Shown here: one piece after another, positions 20,301 through 33,192 of the stretch | Position numbering within the stretch: position 1 is the first letter of the stretch | Layout of the letters: every line of letters starts with the position of its first letter | NCBI RefSeq assembly: GCF_023509015.1 | Contig: NZ_CP094975.1 | Location: forward strand, 2,055,501 to 2,119,500 | From: Pseudomonas abieticivorans | GTDB lineage: Bacteria > Pseudomonadota > Gammaproteobacteria > Pseudomonadales > Pseudomonadaceae | DNA: 64,000 bases | Direction: 5' to 3' | The notes under the pieces: model-generated | Databases searched by the model: none | What the model was told of the DNA's origin: nothing | What the model saw: only the letters and a program-made list of their open reading frames with translations | Translations under genes and position numbers: made by a program

Positions 20301-21962
20301 CAAATCGCGAACATCGTTCACCGGCAGCGTCAGGGCAATGGCAAGGTCGCTGTAGCGACCCGGTACCGTCGCGTCTTGCGCAAGGTAATGATCGATTTGG
20401 TTGGCCACGCACCTTTCCAACCAGTCCTCTTCTATCGAGCGCACGACCAGTGGCTGCGCCCCCAGGCCCGGGCCGCGCGCCATGGCTTGGCGCGAGCTTT
20501 GCGAGTAGCGCCACCACAACGGGTTGAATGCTGGATCCTGCAGGCTCGCGCTCAAGCAAGCTTGCAGCTGCTCAAGCGACTCGAATTCGCGCAACCCGCC
20601 GTCACTGCCCGTCATGTAGAACAAGGCCGCCGAGTGGCTTGTTGGATCCTGCAGCGCCGCCTGGCGCGTGATGATCACGGCACCCGGCAGCGGGTAATGA
20701 TAGAGCGCAGCGCCCACGGCCACCTCCAGCACCTGCGTTGTACTGGCCTGGCGCTGGGCCGCCGAGGGCTGGCTGATGGCATCGGCCAATAGAGCGAAGG
20801 CATCGTCGCTCAGCGAACCCTCGTAAACCTGCAATTGAGCCTCGTGCCCCAACCCAATCCCCGCCAGGGCAACCCACTGACGCAAACGAGACAAACCATT
20901 GTCATCCTTGTGCACCCAGTAATCGGCTGGCAGCCCCCCGCCTGGCAGCTCGGCCAGCAACCGTTGGGCCTTCGCCTGGGTCGATTGCAAGGCCGCATGT
21001 ATTTGCCGGTACCGCTTATGCCCGTAACTGTCCGTGTCCTCGCCGATGTAGCCAAAAATGGCTTCCTGGGCGCTGGCCAAGCGCTCTTCTACGCCTGCGC
21101 TGGCGGTATCTGGCCCCAGGCTGGCGAAGGTCATCAAACCTTGCTGGCGGGCTGCATCGGCACGCCGTGCGGCGTTGATGAGCGTGGTGAAGGCCTCGGG
21201 CAAACCGCCGCCGAACCGTGCGGCGCGTACCTGTGCCCAAGACGGCAGATAGCCGCTGGCGTGTGCCCGCCGATCATTGCCAATGGCTTCTTCCAGCCCA
21301 TGCTCCAGAAGCGACGACTTGATTGCGCCAAAGATTGTACTCAAGCCATAGCGGTCGAATTGCTCGGTGCGCCACGGCGCAGGGGCCAAGGCACGAATCA
21401 GTTCGCGCCACGCCTCGCCCTGCGTCGACAACACATGCTCGAGCAAGACCTGACCGGCCTGGGCCCGGCTCTCGAATTCAAAGACTTCCTGCTCCAACCC
21501 GACCACAACGGCCACGCAAGCCAATGGGGTTTCAATCAGCACGGTACCTGGCAGCATCACGCGGCTGTCATCACTGGCGCGCAGGCCAATGGCGTATAGC
21601 GCTGGCTGTTTGCCCTGGGTGGCACTTAGCGCGTCCTCCAACGCCTGCAAGGCCGGCTCGCTGAGCAGCCCCACCACGCTCAGTAACCGCGCCTTGCTGT
21701 GCAGATTGACCCGGCGCAATGCAAGCGCGTGCTCTCGACGTGAATGCTGGGTACCCACCGCCAGGTCGGCCCAGTACAAGCGTATGGCCTGCTCCTGTTC
21801 CATGGGCGCTTTTGCCATCAGGGCTTGCAAGGCGTGGCCGCTGTCCTCGATTGCTTCCAGCCATTGCCCAAGCGCGTTGAGCCGGGGTGTACGCCATTGC
21901 GTATTGCCCACGGCCACTTCCAGCAACGCCCCCAGTTTCCCGCCGTCCATAACGTCTTTCAT
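17328..21962 (-). CDS. Large toxin-like protein with EreA/ChaN/TIKI-like domain (dermonecrotic-toxin-type N-terminus)
   Basis: A 1544-residue protein starting at ATG 21962 behind AAGGAG. The N-terminal ~930 residues are helical, without signal peptide, and look like the large 'dermonecrotic toxin' domain proteins common in Pseudomonas. A hydrophobic stretch around residues 945-1010 (LLLSGLSYLPGIGTALQLYDG and GFALLTFVPGAVAA) could insert in membranes. Near the C-terminus the signatures GESHAH (1242-1247), LYLEHLL, ALDCVASY and LVGNSHSN (from 1382) fit the EreA/ChaN/TIKI superfamily, which includes the C2 domain of Pasteurella multocida toxin. About 110 further residues follow with an RTIVHLSRDGSTYRT segment. 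Secretion route, target and immunity partner are not visible; no neighbour explains it. Function as an effector is inference. Confidence 0.6.
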   Translation of the reverse strand: MKDVMDGGKLGALLEVAVGNTQWRTPRLNALGQWLEAIEDSGHALQALMAKAPMEQEQAIRLYWADLAVGTQHSRREHALALRRVNLHSKARLLSVVGLLSEPALQALEDALSATQGKQPALYAIGLRASDDSRVMLPGTVLIETPLACVAVVVGLEQEVFEFESRAQAGQVLLEHVLSTQGEAWRELIRALAPAPWRTEQFDRYGLSTIFGAIKSSLLEHGLEEAIGNDRRAHASGYLPSWAQVRAARFGGGLPEAFTTLINAARRADAARQQGLMTFASLGPDTASAGVEERLASAQEAIFGYIGEDTDSYGHKRYRQIHAALQSTQAKAQRLLAELPGGGLPADYWVHKDDNGLSRLRQWVALAGIGLGHEAQLQVYEGSLSDDAFALLADAISQPSAAQRQASTTQVLEVAVGAALYHYPLPGAVIITRQAALQDPTSHSAALFYMTGSDGGLREFESLEQLQACLSASLQDPAFNPLWWRYSQSSRQAMARGPGLGAQPLVVRSIEEDWLERCVANQIDHYLAQDATVPGRYSDLAIALTLPVNDVRDLSINRIAEQRRTQMQLQQLPDWLSLAPESVRRDYGERLDTYLQAAQAQERMLEGEPTLIHLFASKLLATRLKADLKRDVDPEQVLLKLPDHVETKAVPNVPSQVLKPSKATQRLSLVDLALLNIDRAVSLRLQFAQFIDRSSDQPLVIPGLNSEYVRKLVIELDVAAQYRVSVLQTFGLGGRTELAGDVRSQVLLAPYQAALALEALAEYRQGRLNETGYQALLHASQARTQSSLTSPSFDLRLEAVTLSLGGSQHGLPSSLVLIEERRAGLFFLYLPHAPLGGVFIQQSSREAVIAKLLLRLGESLLLTWLASQGGLASATPERESYLRQALQRGYSGFLGYVPLTGDIWPLAASQLQARKQRLLGEALAVSRSREQVREAFHQQLLTGGKQLLLSGLSYLPGIGTALQLYDGWNDASAAANAFTRGEVALGLRRMASAELNFGFALLTFVPGAVAARSVRRAVGARQAAKTSRRPIDVRLKGSKVETFKGYEVDVTLVGAKAQAGADAGTWKQDGKLYIWQDSRAFEVFRRPGEQTLRLRPTQQKGYAQPVRLGTDGRFVGHSDVGGKGGGRGRGVEEAVDAQAETFKYEIDPGQRDVMRETLQVAEHRPRVLDVRYAPMQGSSTDGRWAAVSAFSRQRDLLLQDADAYLARQVVPPRVELPALPGNASHRSLIEAVYGKAAGLVIGESHAHVGPKRLLIDNMAILKEQGVKTLYLEHLLTDLDGIDLKSLHSTGQMPARLAKHLRAMDEGHQVPRNQPYSFENVVLEANRHGIEVVALDCVASYRLKGMNYSGMAHRQRMFSFYGTHIISAHQQARGAHKWVALVGNSHSNVYQGVPGLAELNQGIGIRVGNLEHGKAAVLIADPGEYLSGRVGPGGQVKADLQLDVEVPALAVSESVLPGAASSLSQFTASPRLTRAGMFYIEKTGTQRTIVHLSRDGSTYRTPITKHLGFYGVSRASWDKVHGQKFWTLAALLQAMDKQNLTHIQH

Positions 21963-22076
21963 GATCAGTTGCTCCTTGCCATTAAGAGACTGATCAACCT
22001 AAAGAACAGGGGCTGGCACAAGGGCGTAAATAAATAGCCTGGCCATGACCACGCCGGCTTTTTTCCTGCACACGCT

Positions 22077-22107
22077 TTGACACCCTTGTTGCGACACAGG
22101 TTAGAAT
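22077..22107 (+). promoter_or_regulatory. Candidate sigma-70 promoter of nhaP2
   Basis: TTGACA at 22077-22082 and TAGAAT at 22102-22107 lie upstream of the antiporter gene. The spacer is 19 bp (17 bp if GTTAGA at 22100 is used as -10), so strength is uncertain. Confidence 0.5.
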
Positions 22108-22170
22108 CGCCTGGCACGCCGCCTGCATGAAGCAGGCCGCCAAGCCTTTCAGTTTTAGGGAGTAACGCCT

Positions 22171-23913
22171 TTGAATGCGACCACCATCAACAGCCTGTTC
22201 TTGATCGGCGCGTTGCTGGTAGGTGCTAGCATCCTGGTCAGTTCACTCTCCTCGCGTTTGGGCATCCCCATTCTGGTCATCATCCTGGCCGTCGGCATGA
22301 CCGCCGGCGTGGACGGTGGCGGCATCATTTTCGACAACTACCCCACGGCCTATCTGGTGGGTAACCTTGCGCTGGCGGTGATCCTGCTCGACGGCGGGCT
22401 GCGCACGCGGGTGGCGAGTTTCCGCGTGGCCCTGTGGCCGGCCTTGTCGCTGGCCACGGTGGGGGTGCTGATCACCACCGGGCTAACCGGCATGATGGCC
22501 GCCTGGCTGTTTGACCTGAATATCATCCAGGGCCTGCTGATTGGTGCCATCGTCGGCTCCACTGACGCCGCAGCAGTGTTCTCGCTGCTGGGTGGCAAGG
22601 GCCTGAACGAACGGGTGACTGCCAGCCTGGAAATCGAATCGGGCAGCAACGACCCGATGGCCGTGTTCCTGACCGTGACGCTCATCGACATGCTTGCCAG
22701 CGGCCAGACCGGCCTGCACTGGAGCCTGCTGGGCCACCTGGTGCGCGAGTTCGGCATCGGCGGCATCATTGGCCTGGGCGGCGGCTGGCTGATGCTGCAA
22801 TTGGTCAACCGCATCAACCTGGCCACCGGGCTGTACCCGATCTTGGTGGTAGCCGGCGGCCTGGTGGTGTTTGCCCTGACCAACGCCCTGCACGGCAGCG
22901 GCTTCCTGGCGGTGTACCTGTGCGGCCTGGTGATGGGCAACAAGCCCATCCGCAGCCGCCACGGTATCCTGCACATGCTCGATGGCATGGCCTGGTTGGC
23001 GCAGATCGGCATGTTCCTGGTACTGGGCTTGCTGGTCACCCCCCACGACCTGCTGCCCATCGCGTTGCCCGCCCTGGGCCTGGCGCTGTGGATGATTCTG
23101 TTCGCGCGCCCCTTGTCGGTGCTGGTCGGCCTGCTGCCGTTCAAGGCCTTCCACGGCCGTGAAAAAGCCTTTATCTCCTGGGTGGGCCTGCGCGGCGCGG
23201 TACCGATCATCCTTGCGGTGTTCCCGCTGATGGCAGGCCTGCCCCACGCCCAACTGTATTTCAACCTGGCGTTCTTTATCGTACTGGTCTCGCTGCTGGT
23301 GCAAGGCACCAGCTTGCCGTGGGTCGCCAAGCTGCTGAAAGTGACCGTACCGCCCGACCCTGCACCCATATCCCGCTCGGCCCTGGAAGTGCACATCACC
23401 AGTGAATGGGAGATGTTCGTGTACCGCCTTGGCGCCGAAAAATGGTGCATCGGCGCCGCCCTGCGTGAACTGAAAATGCCCGAAGGCACCCGTATCGCCG
23501 CGCTGTTTCGTGGCCAGCAACTGCTCCATCCGTCGGGTAGTACAGTGTTGGAGGTCGATGATTTACTCTGCGTCATTGGCCATGAACACAACTTGCCAGC
23601 CCTCGGAAAACTGTTCAGCCAGGCGCCGCAGCGCGGTCTGGATTTGCGCTTCTTCGGCGACTTCGTGCTCGAAGGGGACGCAGAACTGGGGCCTGTAGCG
23701 GCGTTGTACGGTTTGAAGCTCGACGGCCAGGACCCGAAAATGCCGCTGGGCAAGTTCATAACCCAGAAGGTTGGCGGCGCGCCGATCGTCGGCGACCACG
23801 TCGACTGGAACAACACAATCTGGACGGTGGCCGTCATGGAAGGGAACAAGATCCTCAAAGTGGGCGTCAAATTCCCCGAAGGAAGTCGCCCAGGCCCTGG
23901 GCTCTTCCTCTAA
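22171..23913 (+). CDS. nhaP2: Potassium/proton antiporter NhaP2 (CvrA-like)
   Basis: A CPA1-family inner-membrane antiporter that expels K+ (and other monovalent cations) in exchange for protons. It starts at TTG 22171 with GGGAG eight bases upstream, giving 580 residues, the NhaP2/CvrA length. The N-terminal ~390 residues form about 12-13 membrane helices, including [16 protein letters not shown] and [14 protein letters not shown], with acidic residues typical of the ion site. A cytosolic RCK_C/TrkA-C-like domain follows (about 405-480) and then a CorC/HlyC-associated domain. mscK begins 38 bp downstream; both genes handle ions and osmotic stress and are probably co-transcribed. Confidence 0.9.
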   Translation: MNATTINSLFLIGALLVGASILVSSLSSRLGIPILVIILAVGMTAGVDGGGIIFDNYPTAYLVGNLALAVILLDGGLRTRVASFRVALWPALSLATVGVLITTGLTGMMAAWLFDLNIIQGLLIGAIVGSTDAAAVFSLLGGKGLNERVTASLEIESGSNDPMAVFLTVTLIDMLASGQTGLHWSLLGHLVREFGIGGIIGLGGGWLMLQLVNRINLATGLYPILVVAGGLVVFALTNALHGSGFLAVYLCGLVMGNKPIRSRHGILHMLDGMAWLAQIGMFLVLGLLVTPHDLLPIALPALGLALWMILFARPLSVLVGLLPFKAFHGREKAFISWVGLRGAVPIILAVFPLMAGLPHAQLYFNLAFFIVLVSLLVQGTSLPWVAKLLKVTVPPDPAPISRSALEVHITSEWEMFVYRLGAEKWCIGAALRELKMPEGTRIAALFRGQQLLHPSGSTVLEVDDLLCVIGHEHNLPALGKLFSQAPQRGLDLRFFGDFVLEGDAELGPVAALYGLKLDGQDPKMPLGKFITQKVGGAPIVGDHVDWNNTIWTVAVMEGNKILKVGVKFPEGSRPGPGLFL

Positions 23914-23951
23914 ACTGCCATTCTCTATTCGAGCGTCACGACTTTTTACCT

Positions 23952-28821
<4,870 letters not shown>

Positions 28822-28839
28822 GGGCTGGCGACAGGCACC

Positions 28840-28909
28840 GTGCTCCTGAGTAGGGAGCCATAGTCAGAGGTTTCCGACCTATTTTCCATACCGTCCCTAC
28901 TTAGAGCAC
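28840..28909 (+). repeat. Imperfect 70-nt inverted repeat between selO and trxC
   Basis: GTGCTCCTGAGTAGGGA (28840-28856) is complementary to TCCCTACTTAGAGCAC (28894-28909) apart from a small internal bulge. A second small hairpin, AGGT/ACCT around TTCCG, lies in the loop. The rest of the 185-bp selO-trxC gap holds no gene. Could be a terminator-like structure, an unrecognised small RNA or a decayed repeat; I cannot tell. Confidence 0.5.
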
Positions 28910-29006
28910 AGAGCTGACCCCTTACCAAGGACCCGGAGGCCGGCACCCTTGATTATTGCGCCCAAGAGCTCCAAATAAGCCACATCCCCCTTGATCGGAA
29001 CCCACC

Positions 29007-29441
29007 ATGCCCACCCCACTGGTAATCCCCTGCCCCCACTGCAACGGCCTCAACCGCATCCCTGCCGAGCGCGTGGGCGACCAACCCAAGTGCGGGCGCT
29101 GCAAGGCGTCGGTCATTCTCGACAAACCGTTCGAGTTGACCCAGGGCGACTACGCCAGCCAGATCAAGGGCGACCTGCCGTTGCTGGTAGACGTGTGGGC
29201 GGACTGGTGTGGGCCGTGCAAGTCATTTGCACCGATATTCGAGCAGGCGGCGGGGCAGTTGAGTGGTCGCTGCCGGTTGGCCAAGTTGGACAGCGAGGCC
29301 AATCAGCAACTGTCGGCGCAGTTGGGGATTCGCTCCATTCCCAGCCTGATCCTGTTCAAGAATGGCCGGGAAGTCGCACGCCAGAGCGGCGCGTTTCCGC
29401 TCCCGCAATTGTTGGCGTGGTTACGCACCCAGGGCATTTAA
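29007..29441 (+). CDS. trxC: Thioredoxin 2 (TrxC)
   Basis: A cytosolic disulfide reductase of the oxidative-stress-linked thioredoxin 2 type. The 144-residue product has the N-terminal zinc-binding CPHC...CGRC pairs characteristic of TrxC and the redox motif WCGPC with Cys68 and Cys71. The thioredoxin fold is complete, including the cis-proline region IRSIPSLILF. Start ATG 29007 gives the expected N-terminus MPTPLVIPCPHC. Its stop codon overlaps that of the convergent parA-like gene by 4 bp. It could supply electrons to MsrA. Confidence 0.94.
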   Translation: MPTPLVIPCPHCNGLNRIPAERVGDQPKCGRCKASVILDKPFELTQGDYASQIKGDLPLLVDVWADWCGPCKSFAPIFEQAAGQLSGRCRLAKLDSEANQQLSAQLGIRSIPSLILFKNGREVARQSGAFPLPQLLAWLRTQGI

Positions 29442-30214
29442 GCCGCGTTGTTTTCCAGCAACGCATGCAGCTCCACAAACTGCTGCGTCAGCTTGTGCCG
29501 CGGGTCCAGGAAGATCAGCGGCATGCTTGCCTGGTGCGACTCGCGCATGCGCACCGAGCTATTCAAATACACCGGTAACACCGGCAAGCCCTCGGCGATC
29601 AGTTCATCAAGGATCTGCTGCGGCAAGCTGGCGCGCGGCTGGAACTGGTTGACCACGATGCCTTCCACTTCCAGGCCTTCGTTGTGGTCATCGCGCAGTT
29701 CGGCGATCTCATTGATCAACCCGTACAACGCCTGGCGCGAAAAACTGTCGCAGTCGAAGGGGATCAGCACCCGGTCGGCGGCGATCAGTGCCGATACCGC
29801 GTAAAAATTTAACGCCGGCGGTGTGTCGAGGTAGATACGGTCGTAATCCTCCGACAGCTCGTCGAGCAATTTACGCAGTTTGTTGATCTTATGCTTGGCC
29901 TCAAGCTTGGGCTGCAGGTCGGCCAGTTCCGCCGTGGCGGTGACCACGTGCAGGTTGTCGAACGGCGTCTCGTAGATGTCCACCGTGTTCTTTTTGGCAA
30001 ACGGCCCGGAAGACAGTGTCTGCTTGAAGAAATCGGCAATGCCCATGGGGATGTCGTCACCCGTGAGGCCCGTGAGGTATTGGGTGGAGTTGGCCTGTGC
30101 ATCCAGGTCGATCAACAGCGTCCGGTAACCCTCCTGCGCACTTACCGCCGCCAGATTACAGGCAATGCTCGACTTGCCTACGCCGCCTTTCTGATTGAAC
30201 ACCACGCGCCGCAT
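29438..30214 (-). CDS. Orphan ParA-family ATPase
   Basis: A 258-residue cytosolic ParA/MinD-type ATPase. It has the deviant Walker A motif KGGVGKSS (residues 9-16), the switch/Walker B segments LLIDLDAQANST and YLDTPPALNFY, and the C-terminal ParA fold. The ATG at 30214 has GGAGG seven bases upstream. No parB, minCE, flagellar or chemosensory partner is adjacent, so the cargo is unknown. The convergent overlap with trxC leaves no room for a conventional terminator between them. Confidence 0.87.
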   Translation of the reverse strand: MRRVVFNQKGGVGKSSIACNLAAVSAQEGYRTLLIDLDAQANSTQYLTGLTGDDIPMGIADFFKQTLSSGPFAKKNTVDIYETPFDNLHVVTATAELADLQPKLEAKHKINKLRKLLDELSEDYDRIYLDTPPALNFYAVSALIAADRVLIPFDCDSFSRQALYGLINEIAELRDDHNEGLEVEGIVVNQFQPRASLPQQILDELIAEGLPVLPVYLNSSVRMRESHQASMPLIFLDPRHKLTQQFVELHALLENNAA

Positions 30215-30631
30215 GAAAAGACCTCCGTGTACATAGGAATGCCCGAGTGTAGTGGCCGTGGGGGCGGATTAGCCAGCACCGTTGAGAGGACGGGGCCTAC
30301 TTAGTTTTCAGAAATGAGCTCGCTGCGGCCATCGTGGCCTTAAAGCTACAGGCGAAAGATGAATAAGATCGAACACTTCCTGTGCGCTTGAGAAATAGCA
30401 GCGGAAATACCCAGATAGAGGCCAATTGCCAGCCTTTTACTGAATGCACGGGCCAATAATGCCGTAACCACCCATCGCCGACTTTGTACAGTTTATGTAA
30501 CCAATGTTTGCTACACACCTATCCTACCCGGATAATGCCCGCCTCTCGGCCATTGCACCACGTCATGGTTAGTCGTTGCCCGAGTGGACTGCCATGGACT
30601 GCAAGCCCCTGCGGGCGGGAATTACACCACT
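30215..30631. other. 417-bp intergenic region, AT-richer, control region of the aryl-polyene cluster
   Basis: Between the divergent parA-like gene and the pigment cluster. The part 30300-30530 is visibly richer in A/T than its surroundings and contains only short unconvincing reading frames. It holds the promoter described at 30508-30536 and presumably operators, but no regulator gene is adjacent. Confidence 0.6.
30508..30536 (+). promoter_or_regulatory. Candidate sigma-70 promoter of the aryl-polyene operon
   Basis: TTGCTA (30508-30513) and GATAAT (30531-30536) are separated by exactly 17 bp. It lies about 95 bp upstream of the first cluster gene. Each hexamer differs from consensus at one or two positions. 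Confidence 0.6.
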
Positions 30632-31351
30632 GTGATCACCTTCAACATCGAGCAATGGCGCGCCTGGGCACCCGGGTTGACGTCGGCCGACGACTGGCGG
30701 CGCTGGGGCACCAGCCCTTGCGTCGTTCAGTGCCCCGGCGCTGCGCCCGACGTTTCATTCCTGCCGGCCATGCAGCGCCGCCGCCTGGGCCATCTGGCGC
30801 GCATGGCCTTTGATGTCGGCTGGCCCTTGGCCGAAGGTCGCGAACCGATGCCGCTGGTGTTTGTTTCCCGCCATGGCGAAACGCCACGCACCTTCGACAT
30901 CCTGAGTGACCTGGCCGCCGAGCAGCCGTTGTCGCCCACCCAGTTCAGCCTGTCGGTGCATAACGCAGTGATCGGCTTGTGGTCGATTCTGCGCGGCGAT
31001 ACGTGCGAGATGACCGCCTTGGCCGCAGCCGGCGACGGCCTGGAGCATGGTTTGCTCGAGGCCGCCGCGCTGCTGGCCGAAGGTGCCCCGCAGGTGTTGC
31101 TGGTGGTCACCGAGGAGCAGCCACCCGCGGCCTATGCCAGTTGGATCAATGACGTGCCCTTTGCCTATGCGCTGGGTTTGCTGATCACCCCGGGCAAGGG
31201 CTGGGAACTGTCCCTTGGCCCGGCGCACGCGAACGTTGCCAAGAGCCCTTGGCCCCACGCCTTAAGCTTGTTGCAGCACATGCTGGGCTCAAGCACTTCC
31301 TTCCAACACGCATGGCATGGCCGAACATGGAACTGGCAGCGCAGCCCGTGA
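30632..31351 (+). CDS. Beta-ketoacyl synthase-like chain length factor (ApeC-like)
   Basis: First gene of the aryl-polyene cluster. The ~240-residue product matches the short ketosynthase-like family that pairs with a full ketosynthase. It has no nucleophilic Cys at the expected place: the region reads QFSLSVHNAVIGLWSILRGD, and neither His motif of an active KS is present. In characterised E. coli aryl-polyene synthesis, ApeC is the chain-length partner of KS ApeO, and that role is inferred here. I start at GTG 30632 (ITFNIEQWRAWAPG follows); the frame is open to 30584, so the start is not certain. The stop overlaps the next start region. Confidence 0.8.
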   Translation: MITFNIEQWRAWAPGLTSADDWRRWGTSPCVVQCPGAAPDVSFLPAMQRRRLGHLARMAFDVGWPLAEGREPMPLVFVSRHGETPRTFDILSDLAAEQPLSPTQFSLSVHNAVIGLWSILRGDTCEMTALAAAGDGLEHGLLEAAALLAEGAPQVLLVVTEEQPPAAYASWINDVPFAYALGLLITPGKGWELSLGPAHANVAKSPWPHALSLLQHMLGSSTSFQHAWHGRTWNWQRSP

Positions 31352-32145
31352 ATAAACGCCGCGACGGCTACCTGTGGCGCCTGCTGGCGACGGCCGCAAG
31401 CTTTGCGCTGTTCGGCCTGGGCGGGTTATGCCTGCGCGTGCTGGTGTTCCCGCTGTTGGCGTGCCTGCCGGGGGACAAACAGGCCCACCGCCAGCGTGCC
31501 CGCCGGGTGGTCAGCCAGTTGTTCTGGGTGTTCATCCGCTTCATGGCCCGCACCGGCGTGCTCACCTATGAAGTCGAAGGCGCCGACAAACTCGGGCGGC
31601 CGGGGCAAATGATCATCGCCAACCACCCCTCGTTGATCGACGTGGTGTTTCTGATCGGCCTGGTGCGCAATGCCAACTGCGTGGTCAAGCAAAGCCTGTG
31701 GCAAAACCCGTTCATGCATGGCGCCGTGCGCGAAGCGGATTACATCAGCAACGACGGCAGCATGGACATGCTCGACGCCGCGGCAGACGCCCTGCAAGGC
31801 GGGCAAACCCTGATTATTTTCCCGGAAGGCACGCGCACCGAGCCCGGCCAGCCACCGGCCTTTCATCGCGGCGCCGCCGCAATCGCGCTGCGGGGTGCGA
31901 GAATCATCACCCCGGTGACCATCAAGGTCAGCCCCACCACCTTGACCAAGGCCGAGCCCTGGTACCGGATCCCCCATCGGCGCGTGCACTTCAGTTTGCG
32001 CGTGGGTGCCGATATAGACACATACGCCTTTGCCGCGCTGGGGCCAGCCCCCCAGGCCTCGCGCAAGCTCAATGAACATTTGCACCACTACTTTATCAAG
32101 GAGCTCGCCACAGATGAGCGTTCCAAACCCTGCACTCAACCTTGA
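31327..32145 (+). CDS. Lysophospholipid acyltransferase-family protein (ApeD-like)
   Basis: A membrane-associated PlsC-type acyltransferase of about 272 residues. It contains one or two N-terminal hydrophobic segments (ASFALFGLGGLCLRVLVFPLL), the catalytic NHPSLIDVVF box (NHxxxxD) and the FPEGTR acceptor-binding motif. In aryl-polyene clusters such enzymes are thought to help anchor or acylate the lipid part of the pigment; the acceptor is unknown. Candidate starts are ATG 31312, ATG 31327 and GTG 31348, the last overlapping the upstream TGA; I use 31327. It overlaps the next ACP gene by 32 bp. Confidence 0.82.
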   Translation: MELAAQPVNKRRDGYLWRLLATAASFALFGLGGLCLRVLVFPLLACLPGDKQAHRQRARRVVSQLFWVFIRFMARTGVLTYEVEGADKLGRPGQMIIANHPSLIDVVFLIGLVRNANCVVKQSLWQNPFMHGAVREADYISNDGSMDMLDAAADALQGGQTLIIFPEGTRTEPGQPPAFHRGAAAIALRGARIITPVTIKVSPTTLTKAEPWYRIPHRRVHFSLRVGADIDTYAFAALGPAPQASRKLNEHLHHYFIKELATDERSKPCTQP

Positions 32146-32386
32146 AATCAAGGAGCTGATCATCGACGCCCTGGGCCTGGAAGACATCAGCGCGCAGGAC
32201 ATCGGCGACGAGCAGACGCTGTTCGGCGAAGGCCTGGGCCTGGACTCGGTCGACGCGCTGGAACTCGGCCTGGCCATCCAGAAGCGTTACGGCATCAAGA
32301 TCGACGCCGACGCCAAGGACACCCGCAACCATTTCAACAACGTGGCCAGCCTTGCGGCGTTCGTCACGGCAAAACAGGCAGCGTGA
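32114..32386 (+). CDS. Acyl carrier protein 1 of the aryl-polyene cluster (ApeE-like)
   Basis: A 90-residue ACP. The phosphopantetheine site is GLDSVDALEL, on a typical four-helix acidic sequence beginning LEIKELIIDALGLED. ATG 32114 follows AAGGAG (32099-32104) by nine bases, while an in-frame upstream ATG would add unconserved residues. It carries aryl-primed intermediates for the ketosynthases encoded later in the operon. Confidence 0.93.
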   Translation: MSVPNPALNLEIKELIIDALGLEDISAQDIGDEQTLFGEGLGLDSVDALELGLAIQKRYGIKIDADAKDTRNHFNNVASLAAFVTAKQAA

Positions 32387-32395
32387 GACAGCACC

Positions 32396-32650
32396 ATGCA
32401 AACCCGTGAAGACATCTTCAATACCCTGCAAGCGGCCATGGTCGAACTGTTCGAACTGGAACCTGAGCGCGTGACGCTGGAAGCCAACCTGTACCAGGAC
32501 CTGGAAATCGACAGCATCGACGCCGTGGACCTGATCGACCACATCAAGCGCAAGACCGGCAAGAAGATCGCCGCCGATGAGTTCAAGGCCGTACGCACCG
32601 TCGGCGACGTGGTCGAGGCGGTGTACCGCCTGGTCAACGCGGCCGCATGA
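32396..32650 (+). CDS. Acyl carrier protein 2 of the aryl-polyene cluster (ApeF-like)
   Basis: An 84-residue ACP with attachment motif EIDSIDAVDL. It begins nine bases after the first ACP and its stop overlaps the next gene by 4 bp. Two dissimilar ACPs in tandem are a regular feature of aryl-polyene clusters. Confidence 0.93.
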   Translation: MQTREDIFNTLQAAMVELFELEPERVTLEANLYQDLEIDSIDAVDLIDHIKRKTGKKIAADEFKAVRTVGDVVEAVYRLVNAAA

Positions 32651-33192
32651 GCCGACTGATCGGCGCCGGCCTATTGCTGGCCGGCCTGTTGTACCCGTTC
32701 GCGGTGTATTTCGGCCTGGCCCACTTCGCCCCCTGGCAGTTTGGCCTGTTGCTCGGCTCGCTCTGGCTGGCCCGCGTGCTTACCGGCAAGCGCCAGCCCG
32801 GCAGCCTGTGGATGGCGTTGGCCGCGATCGGCTTCTGCCTGTTGCTGGCGTTGTTCAACAGCTCGCACCTGCTGCGTTGGTACCCGGTGCTGGTCTCAAG
32901 CTTCATGCTCACGTTGTTCGGCCTGAGCCTCAAGCATGGCATGCCCGTGGCCGAACGCCTGGCACGCCTGAGCGAGCCTGACCTGCCGGCGGTGGCCATC
33001 CCTTATACCCGCAAGGTGACCCAGGCCTGGTGCCTGTTTTTCCTGGGCAACGGGCTGGTCGCTGCCGCGTTGACCCTATGGGCGCCACTGAGCTGGTGGA
33101 CCCTTTACAACGGCCTGATCGCCTATGCGCTGATGGGCCTGCTGTTCGCTGGCGAATGGCTGATCAGACAACGCGTACGAGGCCGCGCATGA
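32647..33192 (+). CDS. Integral membrane protein of the aryl-polyene cluster (COG4648, ApeG-like)
   Basis: A 181-residue protein with about five to six hydrophobic helices, such as LIGAGLLLAGLLYPFAVYF and LWMALAAIGFCLLLALF. It resembles the COG4648 membrane proteins conserved at this place in aryl-polyene clusters. Function is unknown; a scaffold for membrane-bound synthesis or transport is plausible. ATGA overlaps link it to both neighbours. Confidence 0.8.
   Translation: MSRLIGAGLLLAGLLYPFAVYFGLAHFAPWQFGLLLGSLWLARVLTGKRQPGSLWMALAAIGFCLLLALFNSSHLLRWYPVLVSSFMLTLFGLSLKHGMPVAERLARLSEPDLPAVAIPYTRKVTQAWCLFFLGNGLVAAALTLWAPLSWWTLYNGLIAYALMGLLFAGEWLIRQRVRGRA

Noticed and set aside
30297..30518. 73-codon minus-strand frame in the pigment-cluster control region
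   Set aside because: No Shine-Dalgarno, unusual composition and no recognisable family; it overlaps the promoter region.
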